Source: Nocardioides sp. Soil774
Lineage (GTDB): Bacteria > Actinomycetota > Actinomycetes > Propionibacteriales > Nocardioidaceae
Assembly: GCF_001428125.1 (NCBI RefSeq)
Contig: NZ_LMSM01000010.1
Span: 283,525-323,600 of the forward strand
Direction: 5' to 3'
DNA length: 40,076 bases
Shown here piece by piece: positions 1 through 8,710 of this stretch. Made by a program: the position numbers and the translations under genes. The notes below the pieces were generated by a model that ran no database searches, was not told the DNA's origin, and worked only from the letters and a program-made list of their open reading frames with translations. Positions within the stretch are counted from its first letter, which is position 1. Every line of letters begins with the position of its first letter.

Positions 1-1111
1 GCTTGATGGTGATCTTGGTGCGGGAGTCGCCGCACCAGGACTGCAGATGGTCGAGGAGCAGGAGCCGCTGGCGCTCCTCGAGGCGTCCGGTAGGACCGAA
101 GACCGTGGATCCGTCCCGGGCGACGCTCGCGTCGAAGTGCGCGTGCAGCACGACCTCTCGCGCCGCCGGCAGGCCGTCGTCCTCGCCGCTGCTGGGCTCG
201 GTGGCGCCCTGCGAGTAGAGGTCGAGCGCGGTCTGGGTCCGGGCGAGGTCGCCCAGCGCGGTCGCGCGTCGGGCGTCGAGGGACTCGGTCGAGCCGAGCG
301 CCTTCTGGGTCGCGGCGCCCTGGGCGAGCGCGCGGTCGAGGTCGATGGCGTCAGCGAGCCCGACCTCGGCCTCGACGCGGACGGTGCCGGCGAAGTGCAC
401 GTCCTGGTCGTGGATCGTGACGTGGCGCGGGTCGACGAACAGGTAGCCGTCCTCCGGATCGACGCGGACGGTGCCGGCGAAGTGCACGTCCTGGTCGTGG
501 ATCGTGACGTGGCGCGGGTCGACGAACAGGTAGCCGTCCTCCGGATCAGCAGCCGGGTCGACCTCGGCGAGGCCAAACCGCTTGATCGTCTCCGCGACGA
601 GCCGGTCGAGCTGAGCGGAACCAATCTTCCCTGCCACGGCGGCGACCTGGGCGTCGACGAAGCGTGCCGCGTCAGCCGTGAGCGCGGGCGCGGAGTGGAT
701 CGTCACCTCGGCCACGGACCTCGCCCGCCAGGCGGGCACCCGCCCCGACTGGACCTGTGCCCACAACCGTGGGAGGCGGTGGCGCAGCTCGAGGGCGTGG
801 CCGATGAGCTTCTTCGCCGCGGTGGTCGAGATGCCGAGCACGGTGCCGAGCTCCGCGATGCAGAACTCCGCGACCAGCGGGCAGCCGTCACCGGCGATGG
901 GCTCCTCGTGCTCGCTGCCGCGCACGGTGAACGCGGCCGCGGAGTGGATCGACTCGGGCGGGTGGAGGTCGGCCCAGCGGGCAGCGAGGTCGAGCTGATC
1001 AGCCGCCGCACGGTCCTCGTCGTCCTTTCGGGAACGGATCAACGCGAGCAGGCCGGCCGGGCTGAGGGCGTCTGCCTCAGCCTGTCCGGGGCCTGCCATC
1101 GTGTCGATCAT
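1..1111 (-). CDS. DUF222 / HNH-endonuclease-type protein, copy 1 (C-terminus outside window)
   Basis: About 370 codons are visible, read from ATG at 1111 leftwards; the frame is still open at base 1. The visible part matches the DUF222 (13E12-repeat-like) region that in actinobacteria precedes a C-terminal HNH nuclease domain; that domain would lie outside the window. The assignment is supported by the second copy at the right end, which runs through to a recognisable HNH motif. Residues corresponding to 374-547 are an exact tandem duplication of 29 amino acids, absent from copy 2. A TAGAAT box on the minus strand (1121-1126) lies 7-9 nt before the ATG, consistent with a nearly leaderless transcript. 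The cellular role of these abundant multicopy genes is not established; a homing or mobile-nuclease role is inference. Confidence 0.8.
   Translation of the reverse strand, partial: MIDTMAGPGQAEADALSPAGLLALIRSRKDDEDRAAADQLDLAARWADLHPPESIHSAAAFTVRGSEHEEPIAGDGCPLVAEFCIAELGTVLGISTTAAKKLIGHALELRHRLPRLWAQVQSGRVPAWRARSVAEVTIHSAPALTADAARFVDAQVAAVAGKIGSAQLDRLVAETIKRFGLAEVDPAADPEDGYLFVDPRHVTIHDQDVHFAGTVRVDPEDGYLFVDPRHVTIHDQDVHFAGTVRVEAEVGLADAIDLDRALAQGAATQKALGSTESLDARRATALGDLARTQTALDLYSQGATEPSSGEDDGLPAAREVVLHAHFDASVARDGSTVFGPTGRLEERQRLLLLDHLQSWCGDSRTKITIK
374..547. repeat. Exact 87-bp in-frame tandem duplication (2 copies)
   Basis: Bases 374-460 and 461-547 are identical. The unit is 87 bp (29 codons), so the frame of the DUF222 gene is kept. 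On the protein it duplicates the stretch running from DPEDGY to AGTVRV. The homologous gene at 38947-40076 has only one unit. Perfect identity suggests a very recent event, or an assembly artefact. Confidence 0.95.
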
Positions 1112-1203
1112 GCGTTTGATTCTAGTTGGTCCTACTGACAGTCGCCCCAGCGGGAACCGGCAGAGGGGCCTCAGTTTCGGTCAAGGCCCATCCAGTCGAG
1201 CGA

Positions 1204-1239
1204 GTGGTTTCGAGGTCGCTTCGCTCGCGCCTCAACCAC
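1204..1239. repeat. REP-like imperfect palindrome
   Basis: The stretch starts with GTGGTT and ends with AACCAC, with further complementary GAGG/CCTC and GCGA/TCGC segments around a TTCG centre. It lies in the 173-bp gap between the minus-strand DUF222 gene and the GNAT gene. Palindromes of this composition are dispersed in many Nocardioides-like genomes; that is from memory and only one copy was noticed here. It could also act as a transcription stop or hairpin. Confidence 0.5.
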
Positions 1240-1284
1240 CGAATGAGGCGCCTGATCGTCCGCAACCCGTCCTAGCCTGACCCC

Positions 1285-1857
1285 ATGCCCGAGGCACCGG
1301 CGTACACCACGCGACTGCTCACCCCCGAGACGTGGGACGACTTCGCCGAGCTGGTGCAGGCCAACAACGGCGTGTGGGGCGGGTGCTGGTGCATGGGCTT
1401 CCATCCCGAGGGCCTCGGCGGCACCGCCGATGACCACCGGGCGGCCAAGGAGAGGCACACGCGCGAGGGGACGGTGCACCAGGTTCTCGTGTACGACGGC
1501 GAGCGGGCGATCGGCTGGTGCCAGTTCGGCACGCCCGCCGAGCTGCCCCGCATCAAGAACCCGAAGGCCTACGAGAAGGACGTCGTCGAGCTGCCGCGCT
1601 GGCGGATCGGCTGCATCTTCACCGGGAGCGGGCACAGGGAGAGGGGAGTGGCGCGCGCCGCGGTCACCGCCGTCCTCGAGGAGATCAGGAAGGCGGGCGG
1701 GGGTGTGGTCGAGGCGTACCCGGAGCAGGTGCTCGACCGGAAGCCCCAGCGCGGGGCCTACCTGCACACCGGCCCGGAGTCGCTCTTCGAGGACTTCGGT
1801 TTCGTCCGCGACCGGCGGATCGCGAAGTGGCGCTGGGTGATGCGGCTCGAGGTCTGA
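1285..1857 (+). CDS. GNAT family N-acetyltransferase
   Basis: A 190-residue protein with the size and layout of a single GNAT acetyltransferase domain. A WGGCWCMGF stretch near residue 31 is followed by a strand reading IGWCQFG and an acetyl-CoA-binding region around GSGHRERGVARAAV. It would transfer an acyl group from acetyl-CoA to an unknown amine. A TAGCCT box (1273-1278) lies 6 nt before the ATG, so the mRNA is probably leaderless and the start is well fixed. No neighbour points to a substrate. Confidence 0.8.
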   Translation: MPEAPAYTTRLLTPETWDDFAELVQANNGVWGGCWCMGFHPEGLGGTADDHRAAKERHTREGTVHQVLVYDGERAIGWCQFGTPAELPRIKNPKAYEKDVVELPRWRIGCIFTGSGHRERGVARAAVTAVLEEIRKAGGGVVEAYPEQVLDRKPQRGAYLHTGPESLFEDFGFVRDRRIAKWRWVMRLEV

Positions 1858-1917
1858 CGGTCACGGTCCGCCGATAGGCTGCCGTCTCACCCGACCCACG
1901 ACCCGAAGGATCACCCC

Positions 1918-3051
1918 ATGGCCGGCGGACTGTTCGCCCTGCTCGACGACGTGGCCGCCCTGGCCCGGATCGCCGCCGCCAGCGTGGACGACGTGGGCGC
2001 CGCGGCGGCACGGGCGAGCGCCAAGGCGGCGGGCGTGGTCGTCGACGACACGGCCGTCACGCCGCAGTACCTCCACGGCTCCGCGGCCGACCGCGAGCTG
2101 CCGATCATCAAGAAGATCGCGATCGGCTCCCTGCGCAACAAGCTGCTCTTCATCCTGCCGGCCGCGGTGCTGCTCGGGCAGTTCCTGCCCGAGCTGCTCC
2201 CCGTGATCCTCATCTTCGGTGGCGCCTTCCTGGCCTACGAGGGCGCGCACAAGGTCCACGAGAAGGTCACCGGCCACGCGACCGAGGCCGACGACGAGGT
2301 CTCGGCCGAGGGGGAGTTCACCCCGGAGCACGAGCAGCGCACCGTCGCCACCGCGATCCGCACCGACTTCATCCTGAGCGCCGAGATCATGGTCATCGCG
2401 CTCAAGGAGGTCGTCGGCTCCGACCCGTCCGCCAGCATCTGGATGCGCGCGATCGTGCTCGCCGTCGTGGCCGCCCTCATCACCGTGCTGGTCTACGGCG
2501 TGGTCGCGCTCATCGTGAAGATGGACGACGTCGGCCTGCACCTCGCCGAGAAGCCGTCGAAGGGGTCGCAGCGAGTCGGTCTGGCACTCGTCTCAGCGAT
2601 GCCCCGGCTGCTCGCGGCCATCTCGTTCATCGGCACGCTCGCGATGCTGTGGGTCGGCGGCCACATCTTCCTGGTCAGCCTCTACGAGATCGGCGCCGAC
2701 GACGGGCTCCTCGCGGGCACGGGCATCGGCGACGCCCTCCACGCCCCCTACGACCTGGTGCACCACTGGGAGCAGGACGTCCACCACGCCGTCGGCGGCT
2801 TCCTCGGCGGCCTCGCGGGCTGGCTGCTCAACACGGTCCTCTCCGCGGTCGTCGGCCTGCTGGTCGGCGGCATCGTCCTGGCCGTCCTGCGTGCCCTCGG
2901 CGTGGGTGGTGGACACGGGGACGAGCACGGGACCGAACACGGGGACGAGCACGGGACCGAACACGGGAACGAACACGGGGACGAGCACGGGGACGAGAAC
3001 GGCGACGAGCACGGCGGCGAGGCGCCCTCCGAGGATTCCCCGAAACTCTGA
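1918..3051 (+). CDS. DUF808 (YedI-like) inner-membrane protein with His-rich repeat tail
   Basis: 377 residues. The N-terminal half ([13 protein letters not shown]..., then [23 protein letters not shown] and [10 protein letters not shown]) matches the DUF808/YedI membrane family, whose function is unknown. Several hydrophobic segments follow, spread over roughly residues 70-330. The last ~45 residues are a hydrophilic tail of about eight four-residue units of GDEH, GTEH or GNEH type, likely able to bind divalent metal (inference). Possible promoter: TAGGCT at 1875-1880; a GAAGGA ribosome-binding site lies 7 nt before the ATG. The repeat tail is the unusual feature compared with ordinary DUF808 proteins. 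Confidence 0.85.
   Translation: MAGGLFALLDDVAALARIAAASVDDVGAAAARASAKAAGVVVDDTAVTPQYLHGSAADRELPIIKKIAIGSLRNKLLFILPAAVLLGQFLPELLPVILIFGGAFLAYEGAHKVHEKVTGHATEADDEVSAEGEFTPEHEQRTVATAIRTDFILSAEIMVIALKEVVGSDPSASIWMRAIVLAVVAALITVLVYGVVALIVKMDDVGLHLAEKPSKGSQRVGLALVSAMPRLLAAISFIGTLAMLWVGGHIFLVSLYEIGADDGLLAGTGIGDALHAPYDLVHHWEQDVHHAVGGFLGGLAGWLLNTVLSAVVGLLVGGIVLAVLRALGVGGGHGDEHGTEHGDEHGTEHGNEHGDEHGDENGDEHGGEAPSEDSPKL
2917..3012 (+). repeat. 12-bp coding repeat (GDEH-type units, 8 copies)
   Basis: Eight consecutive 12-bp units encode [28 protein letters not shown] and GDEH at the C-terminus of the DUF808 protein. Units 1-2 and 3-4 repeat as a 24-bp pair, suggesting slippage-driven expansion. Copy number may vary between strains. 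Confidence 0.9.
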
Positions 3052-3145
3052 GGGCGGAATTACCCTCTTCTGGTCCGCGCGGGAGATCCCGACGATGCAC
3101 AGATGTGCGGCGCAGACGCACCTCCTCGACACCAGGAGACAACCG

Positions 3146-4603
3146 ATGGACTTCAACGTCGCCGACCTCAGCCTCGCCGCCTTCGGCCGCAAGGAGATCG
3201 AGCTCGCAGAGCACGAGATGCCCGGCCTGATGGCCATGCGCGAGCGCTACGGCAAGGACCAGCCCCTCAAGGGCGCGCGCATCGCCGGCTCGCTCCACAT
3301 GACCGTCCAGACCGCCGTGCTCATCGAGACCCTCGTGGACCTCGGTGCCGACGTGCGCTGGGCCACCTGCAACATCTTCTCCACCCAGGACCACGCCGCC
3401 GCCGCGGTCGTCGTCGGTCGCGACGGCACCGTCGACGCACCGGCCGGCACCCCGGTCTTCGCCTGGAAGGGCGAGTCGCTCGCGGAGTACTGGGACGAGG
3501 CCGAGAAGGTCTTCGACTTCACCGACGCCGACGGCCAGCCGGTTGGCCCCAACGTGCTGCTCGACGACGGCGGCGACATCACGATGCTGCTGCACCTCGG
3601 TGTCGAGTTCGAGAAGACCGGCGTCGTGCCGTCGCAGGACAGCACCGACAACGTCGAGTTCAAGGAGGTGCTGCGCGTCCTGGCCCGCTCCGTCGCGACC
3701 AAGCCGCAGCACTGGACCTCGATCGCCAAGGACATCAAGGGAGTCTCGGAGGAGACCACCACCGGCGTCCTGCGCCTCTACGAGCGCTTCCGCGAGGGCA
3801 CGCTGCTCTTCCCGGCGATCAACGTCAACGACTCGGTCACCAAGTCCAAGTTCGACAACAAGTACGGCTGCCGCCACTCGCTCATCGACGGCATCAACCG
3901 CGCCACCGACGTCATGATCGGCGGCAAGGTCGCGGTCGTGTGCGGCTACGGCGACGTCGGCAAGGGCTCCGCGGAGTCGCTGCGCGGCCAGGGTGCGCGC
4001 GTCATCGTCACCGAGATCGACCCCATCTGCGCGCTGCAGGCGGCGATGGACGGCTACGAGGTGCGTCGCCTGGAGTCGGTCGTCGAGACGGCCGACATCT
4101 TCATCACCACGACCGGCAACTTCAACATCATCACGGTCGAGCACTTCCACAAGATGAAGCACCAGGCCATCGTCGGCAACATCGGTCACTTCGACAACGA
4201 GATCGACATGGCTGGCCTGGCGAAGATCCCGGGCATCGTCAAGGACGAGATCAAGCCGCAGGTCCACCAGTGGATCTTCCCCGCGGAGGACGGTCAGCCC
4301 GGCAAGAAGATCATCGTGCTGTCGGAGGGCCGCCTGCTCAACCTGGGCAACGCGACCGGCCACCCGTCGTTCGTCATGTCGAACTCCTTCACCAACCAGG
4401 TGCTGGCGCAGATCGAGCTCTTCACCAAGGCCGACGACTACGAGCTCGGCGTGCACGTCCTGCCCAAGCACCTGGACGAGGAGGTGGCTCGCCTGCACCT
4501 CGACGCACTGGGTGTCGAGCTGACCGAGCTCACCAAGGAGCAGGCCGAGTACCTCGGTGTCGACGTGGCCGGACCGTTCAAGTCCGACCACTACCGCTAC
4601 TGA
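3146..4603 (+). CDS. ahcY: Adenosylhomocysteinase (S-adenosyl-L-homocysteine hydrolase)
   Basis: 485 residues, the usual length of the actinobacterial enzyme, also called sahH. It reversibly splits S-adenosylhomocysteine to adenosine and homocysteine, removing the inhibitory product of methyltransferases in the cytoplasm. Visible hallmarks are [10 protein letters not shown] (236-245, substrate/NAD site), the NAD-binding loop GYGDVGKG (267-274), [11 protein letters not shown], and the C-terminal KSDHYRY. The ATG at 3146 follows AGGAG at 3134-3138. An open frame extends upstream into the DUF808 gene, but the family N-terminus [22 protein letters not shown] fixes this start. Two genes in this window encode SAM methyltransferases whose by-product this enzyme would recycle. 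Confidence 0.97.
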   Translation: MDFNVADLSLAAFGRKEIELAEHEMPGLMAMRERYGKDQPLKGARIAGSLHMTVQTAVLIETLVDLGADVRWATCNIFSTQDHAAAAVVVGRDGTVDAPAGTPVFAWKGESLAEYWDEAEKVFDFTDADGQPVGPNVLLDDGGDITMLLHLGVEFEKTGVVPSQDSTDNVEFKEVLRVLARSVATKPQHWTSIAKDIKGVSEETTTGVLRLYERFREGTLLFPAINVNDSVTKSKFDNKYGCRHSLIDGINRATDVMIGGKVAVVCGYGDVGKGSAESLRGQGARVIVTEIDPICALQAAMDGYEVRRLESVVETADIFITTTGNFNIITVEHFHKMKHQAIVGNIGHFDNEIDMAGLAKIPGIVKDEIKPQVHQWIFPAEDGQPGKKIIVLSEGRLLNLGNATGHPSFVMSNSFTNQVLAQIELFTKADDYELGVHVLPKHLDEEVARLHLDALGVELTELTKEQAEYLGVDVAGPFKSDHYRY

Positions 4604-4631
4604 GTCGCCTCCTGACCGGGGGTGCCAGCCC

Positions 4632-4643
4632 TAGACTGGCGCC
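4632..4643 (+). promoter_or_regulatory. Leaderless-type -10 box of mtrA
   Basis: TAGACT at 4632-4637 is followed by 6 nt and then the ATG of mtrA. This places the expected transcription start at or next to the start codon. No Shine-Dalgarno sequence is visible. No convincing -35 was found. Confidence 0.6.
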
Positions 4644-5342
4644 ATGACCGATCTTGTCGAGCCCGCGCGCGGAAGCGTGCTCGTCGTCGACGACGACGCC
4701 TCCCTGGCGGAGATGCTCTCCATCGTCCTCCGCCAGGAGGGGTTCGACAGCCGCATCGTGGGTCGCGGCGACGTGGCCCTCGACGCGTTCCGTGACTACA
4801 AGCCCGACCTGGTCCTCCTCGACCTGATGCTGCCCGGCAAGGACGGCATCGACGTCTGCAAGGAGATCCGCGCCGAGTCGGGCGTGCCGATCGTGATGCT
4901 CACCGCCAAGGGTGACACCGTCGACGTGGTCGTCGGCCTCGAGTCAGGGGCCGACGACTACATCGTCAAGCCGTTCAAGCCCAAGGAGCTCGTCGCCCGG
5001 GTCCGCGCACGCGTACGTCGCAACGACGTCTCTCAGGACGAGGGGCTGACCATCGGTGACATCTCGATCGACGTGGCCGGGCACTCGGTCACGCGTGGCG
5101 GCGAGCAGATCAACCTCACGCCGCTGGAGTTCGACCTGCTGGTGTGCCTGGCCCGCAAGCCGTGGCAGGTGTTCACCCGCGAGGTCCTCCTCGAGCAGGT
5201 CTGGGGCTACCGCCACAGCGCCGACACCCGCCTGGTCAACGTCCACGTGCAGCGGCTGCGCTCCAAGGTCGAGCACGACCCGGAGAACCCCGAGGTCGTG
5301 GTGACGGTGCGCGGCGTCGGCTACAAGGCCGGCAAGTCCTAG
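4644..5342 (+). CDS. mtrA: Response regulator MtrA (OmpR family)
   Basis: 232 residues. It has a receiver domain with acidic pocket VVDDD (residues ~14-18), phospho-acceptor D60 in VLLDLMLPG, T87 in VMLTAK and conserved K109 in YIVKPF. An OmpR/PhoB winged-helix DNA-binding domain follows (~130-230), with LTPLEFDLL and the terminal GVGYKAG. MtrA is the regulator partnered with MtrB, controlling cell-wall, division and replication genes in actinobacteria. Gene order mtrA-mtrB-lpqB is diagnostic. mtrB starts 11 nt after the stop, so the genes form an operon. Confidence 0.96.
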   Translation: MTDLVEPARGSVLVVDDDASLAEMLSIVLRQEGFDSRIVGRGDVALDAFRDYKPDLVLLDLMLPGKDGIDVCKEIRAESGVPIVMLTAKGDTVDVVVGLESGADDYIVKPFKPKELVARVRARVRRNDVSQDEGLTIGDISIDVAGHSVTRGGEQINLTPLEFDLLVCLARKPWQVFTREVLLEQVWGYRHSADTRLVNVHVQRLRSKVEHDPENPEVVVTVRGVGYKAGKS

Positions 5343-5353
5343 GCCGTGTCCAC

Positions 5354-6955
5354 GTGAGCCTCCTCGACCGGCTGCCGCCGGTCCTGCGGCACGGTCCTGC
5401 CTTCTGGCGGCGGTCGGTGCAGGCGCGCGTCGTGCTCAGCACCGTGCTCCTCTCGGCGGCCGTCGTCGGCATCGTCGGCTGGTTCCTGATCCAGCAGACC
5501 CGTGACGGGCTGCTGGAGAACCGCGTCGACGCGGTGGTGCAGGAGGCCGAGGGGGAGACCGAGGCCGCCCGCGCCGCGCTGGCCGCGACACCGGGCACCG
5601 ACGTCGACGAGTCCGCCCAGCAGCAGGCGCTCGTCGAGCCCATCCAGGCGCGCGGCGCCACCCGTGGCTTCGCCGTCGTGCTGTCGCCGCCCGTCGGCGA
5701 GGGCGTACGCCTGGCCGACGGCGGTGCCAAGTTCACCGAGGGGCTCGACCTCTCGAGCGTCCCGGAGAAGCTCGAGGCGCGCTTCGACTCCGTCTCGCCG
5801 ACCGCGTGGACCTACACCGACATCCGCACCACGCGCGAGATCGCCGGCCTGCCCGAGGGGCCCGGCATCGTCGTGGGGAGCCAGGTGCGGCTGCCCGCCG
5901 ACGACAACACCTACACCCTCTACTACCTCTACCCGCTCGCCGAGCAGCAGGAGACGCTCGCGCTCGTCTCCCGGGCGATGCTGGTCGCCGGCGTGCCGCT
6001 GCTCCTGCTGGTCGCCTGCCTCACCTGGCTGGTGACCCGGCAGGTCGTCACCCCGATCCGGATGGCGCGCCGCGTCGCGGAGCGGCTCGCCGCGGGCCAC
6101 CTCCAGGAGCGCCTGCGCGTGCGCGGCGAGGACGACCTGGCGCGCCTGGCGACGTCGTTCAACCAGATGGCGTCCAACCTGCAGCGCCAGATCCGCCAGC
6201 TCGAGGAGCTCAGCCGGCTGCAGCGCCGCTTCGTCTCCGACGTGTCCCACGAGCTGCGCACCCCCATCACGACCGTGCGGATGGCCAGCGACGTCATCCA
6301 CGACGCCAAGCCGTTCCTCGACCCGGTCACCGCCCGCGCGGCCGAGCTGCTCCAGAAGGAGCTCGACCGCTTCGAGACCCTGCTGGCCGACCTGCTGGAG
6401 ATCAGCCGCTTCGACGCGGGGGCCGCGGTGCTCGAGGCCGAGGACGTCGACCTCGTCGACGTCGCCCGCCGCGTCGTGGACATGACCTCCGCCCTCGCCG
6501 CCCAGCGCCACACCCGCGTGGTGCTGCACGACCCCGGCACGCCCTGCGTCGCGGAGGCCGACGTACGCCGTGTCGAGCGGGTCGTGCGCAACCTGGTCAC
6601 CAACGCGATCGACCACGCCGAGTCGCGCGACGTCGAGATCTTCGTCGGGGCCGACCGGCAGTCGGCGGCCATCGCGGTGCGCGACCACGGCGTGGGCCTG
6701 GGGCCGGGGGAGTCCGCGATGGTCTTCAACCGGTTCTGGCGCGCCGACCCCGCACGTGCCCGCACCAGCGGCGGCACCGGTCTGGGCCTGTCGATCTCGC
6801 TCGAGGACACCCACCTGCACGGCGGGTGGCTCCAGGCGTGGGGGCGGCCGGGCGAGGGCGCGCAGTTCCGTCTGACGCTCGCCCGCGAGCTCGGCACCCA
6901 GCTGCGCCACTCGCCGCTGCCGCTGGTGCCCGACGACGCCCGGGAGACCGCATGA
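5354..6955 (+). CDS. mtrB: Sensor histidine kinase MtrB
   Basis: 533 residues from GTG at 5354. Order of domains: transmembrane segment 26-46, extracytoplasmic sensor region to about 205, second transmembrane segment 208-228, HAMP linker, HisKA with phospho-acceptor H299 in DVSHELRTPITT, and a HATPase domain with N box NLVTNAIDHA and G boxes DHGVGLG and GGTGLGLS. It phosphorylates MtrA. The start is the only plausible one just upstream of the first membrane helix, although no strong ribosome-binding site is seen. The stop overlaps the lpqB start (ATGA), indicating translational coupling. Confidence 0.95.
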   Translation: MSLLDRLPPVLRHGPAFWRRSVQARVVLSTVLLSAAVVGIVGWFLIQQTRDGLLENRVDAVVQEAEGETEAARAALAATPGTDVDESAQQQALVEPIQARGATRGFAVVLSPPVGEGVRLADGGAKFTEGLDLSSVPEKLEARFDSVSPTAWTYTDIRTTREIAGLPEGPGIVVGSQVRLPADDNTYTLYYLYPLAEQQETLALVSRAMLVAGVPLLLLVACLTWLVTRQVVTPIRMARRVAERLAAGHLQERLRVRGEDDLARLATSFNQMASNLQRQIRQLEELSRLQRRFVSDVSHELRTPITTVRMASDVIHDAKPFLDPVTARAAELLQKELDRFETLLADLLEISRFDAGAAVLEAEDVDLVDVARRVVDMTSALAAQRHTRVVLHDPGTPCVAEADVRRVERVVRNLVTNAIDHAESRDVEIFVGADRQSAAIAVRDHGVGLGPGESAMVFNRFWRADPARARTSGGTGLGLSISLEDTHLHGGWLQAWGRPGEGAQFRLTLARELGTQLRHSPLPLVPDDARETA

Positions 6956-8688
6956 GGACCCGCGCCCTGCGCGTCGTCCTGCTCGCCGGCGCGGCCGTCC
7001 TGCTCGCCGGCTGCGTGCAGATGCCGAGCTCGGGACCCGTGGAGGTTCCCGAGGTGACCGCCAGCGCCGACGACGTGCCCGGCATCAGCTTCGACCCCCG
7101 CCCGCCGCAGGCCGGTCAGTCGCCCTCGGAGATCGTGGCCGGCTTCCTGGAGGCGATGAAGGCGACCCCGCTGAGCGCCACGGTGGCGCGCCAGTTCCTG
7201 ACCGCGAAGGCTGCGGACGCGTGGGTGCCCGAGGAGCAGATCATCACCTACTCCGAGCTCGGCGACACCACGGAGGGCACGCTGGCGCGGGTGCCCCTGA
7301 GCGACGTCAACCGCTACGACGCCCGCGGCGCCTGGCAGCGCACGCAGGCCTCGACCCGGCTCTCGCTCCGGCTCGTCGAGGAGGACGGCGAGTGGCGCAT
7401 CGACGAGCTGCCCGACGCGCTGATCGTGCCCGAGTCGTGGTTCGACGACTGGTACGAGCGGGTCTCGCTCTACTTCTTCGACCCCGCCTCCGAGGTGCTC
7501 GTCCCCGAGCCGGTGTTCGTCCCGCGCGGCGAGCAGTTCGCCTCGTCGCTGGTGCGCGGGCTGGTGGCCCGGCCCGACGACACCGACCAGGACGTCGCCC
7601 GCACCTACTTCCCGCCCGGGTCGGCCGACGGCCTCGCGGTGCCGATCAGCAGCGCGGGCATCGCGTCCGTCGCGCTGACCGGTGACCCGGACGCGGTCGA
7701 CGAGGAGACCGCGCAGCGGATGCTCGCCCAGCTGGTCTGGACGCTGCGGCAGGAGCCCCGCATCCGCGCCGTCGAGCTCAGCGTCGGCGGCCGCGCCTAC
7801 GGCGGACCCGGTGGCTCCACGCAGGTCAACCTCGACGTGGGCAGCGCCTACGACCCCAATGGCGTGGGGTCCAGCACCGACCTGTTCGCCCTGGACGGTG
7901 GCCGGCTGGTCTCGGGCAGCATCGGCGGGCTCGAGGAGACCGCCGGTCCCTTGGGCCAGGACGAGTTCGGCGTGCGCTCGGTGGGGGTCGACCTCACCGG
8001 CTCGCGCGTCGCGGCGGTGACCGACTCGGGCACCGACCTGCTGGTCGCACCCACCGAGGCGCCCGCCGGGGAGGTGACCCGACCGGTCGTCGGCGCGGTC
8101 GACCTCGCCGTCCCGCACTGGGACCACCGCGACCGGATCTGGCTGCTCGACCGGGGAGCCGGGAGGGCCCGGGTGGTCGTGGTGACCGACGGCTCGGCGG
8201 TGCCGGTCGACGTGCCGGGCCTCACCGGGCGCGCCGTCACCCAGCTGCTCGTCTCGCGCGACGGCAGCCGGCTGGTGGCGGTCGTGCGCGGCGCCAAGGC
8301 CGACCGCGTCGTCTCGGCGCGGGTCCGGCACGACATGGCCGGGGCGGTGGTGGGCTTCACGCCCGTCGTGACCCTGCCGCTGCCTGCCGAGGGGAGCCCC
8401 CGCATCCGCGACATCGGCTGGCGCTCGCCGACGACGGTCGCGGTCCTGCGCGACCTCACCGAGGACCTGTCCGAGGTGCGCACGGTCTCCGTCGACGGGT
8501 CGCCGGGGGAGATCGGCAGCGGCGGCACGATCCGCCTGCGCGGGCCGACCCGCCGCCTGGTCTCCACGCCCGTCGACCTCGTCGAGGTCTACGCGCTGGC
8601 CGGGCGCGCGGTGACCGACCTGACCCGCCTCGAGCGCCCGGTGCCCGACCTGTCGCGGGGCATCACCTCGCTCACCTACGTCGGTTGA
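6952..8688 (+). CDS. lpqB: Lipoprotein LpqB
   Basis: 578 residues. The N-terminus carries a lipoprotein signal peptide ending in LLAGC with lipidated Cys21. A GerMN-like region follows in the middle, and the C-terminal half is beta-propeller-like. In mycobacteria LpqB interacts with the extracytoplasmic domain of MtrB and modulates MtrAB signalling. The ATG lies inside the mtrB stop (4-bp overlap). Length is close to that of mycobacterial LpqB. Confidence 0.93.
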   Translation: MRTRALRVVLLAGAAVLLAGCVQMPSSGPVEVPEVTASADDVPGISFDPRPPQAGQSPSEIVAGFLEAMKATPLSATVARQFLTAKAADAWVPEEQIITYSELGDTTEGTLARVPLSDVNRYDARGAWQRTQASTRLSLRLVEEDGEWRIDELPDALIVPESWFDDWYERVSLYFFDPASEVLVPEPVFVPRGEQFASSLVRGLVARPDDTDQDVARTYFPPGSADGLAVPISSAGIASVALTGDPDAVDEETAQRMLAQLVWTLRQEPRIRAVELSVGGRAYGGPGGSTQVNLDVGSAYDPNGVGSSTDLFALDGGRLVSGSIGGLEETAGPLGQDEFGVRSVGVDLTGSRVAAVTDSGTDLLVAPTEAPAGEVTRPVVGAVDLAVPHWDHRDRIWLLDRGAGRARVVVVTDGSAVPVDVPGLTGRAVTQLLVSRDGSRLVAVVRGAKADRVVSARVRHDMAGAVVGFTPVVTLPLPAEGSPRIRDIGWRSPTTVAVLRDLTEDLSEVRTVSVDGSPGEIGSGGTIRLRGPTRRLVSTPVDLVEVYALAGRAVTDLTRLERPVPDLSRGITSLTYVG

Positions 8689-8710
8689 TCCACAGGTCGC
8701 GTGCGACCGG

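Noticed and set aside
47..1138. Long plus-strand open frame opposite the HNH-type gene
   Set aside because: It is an antisense shadow: the minus-strand frame gives the recognised DUF222 protein, homologous to copy 2.
3052..3145. Possible SAH riboswitch in the ahcY leader
   Set aside because: Only short hairpins (such as GTGCG...CGCAC) are visible and the conserved core of known SAH riboswitches was not recognised; the leader is also short.
2828..4591. Long minus-strand open frame opposite ahcY
   Set aside because: High GC creates long antisense frames; composition is low-complexity and ahcY on the plus strand is unmistakable.
8695..8708. GGTCGC-GT-GCGACC hairpin after lpqB as a terminator
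   Set aside because: The stem is short, the loop only 2 nt, and the comF-like gene starts within 3 nt; no T-run.
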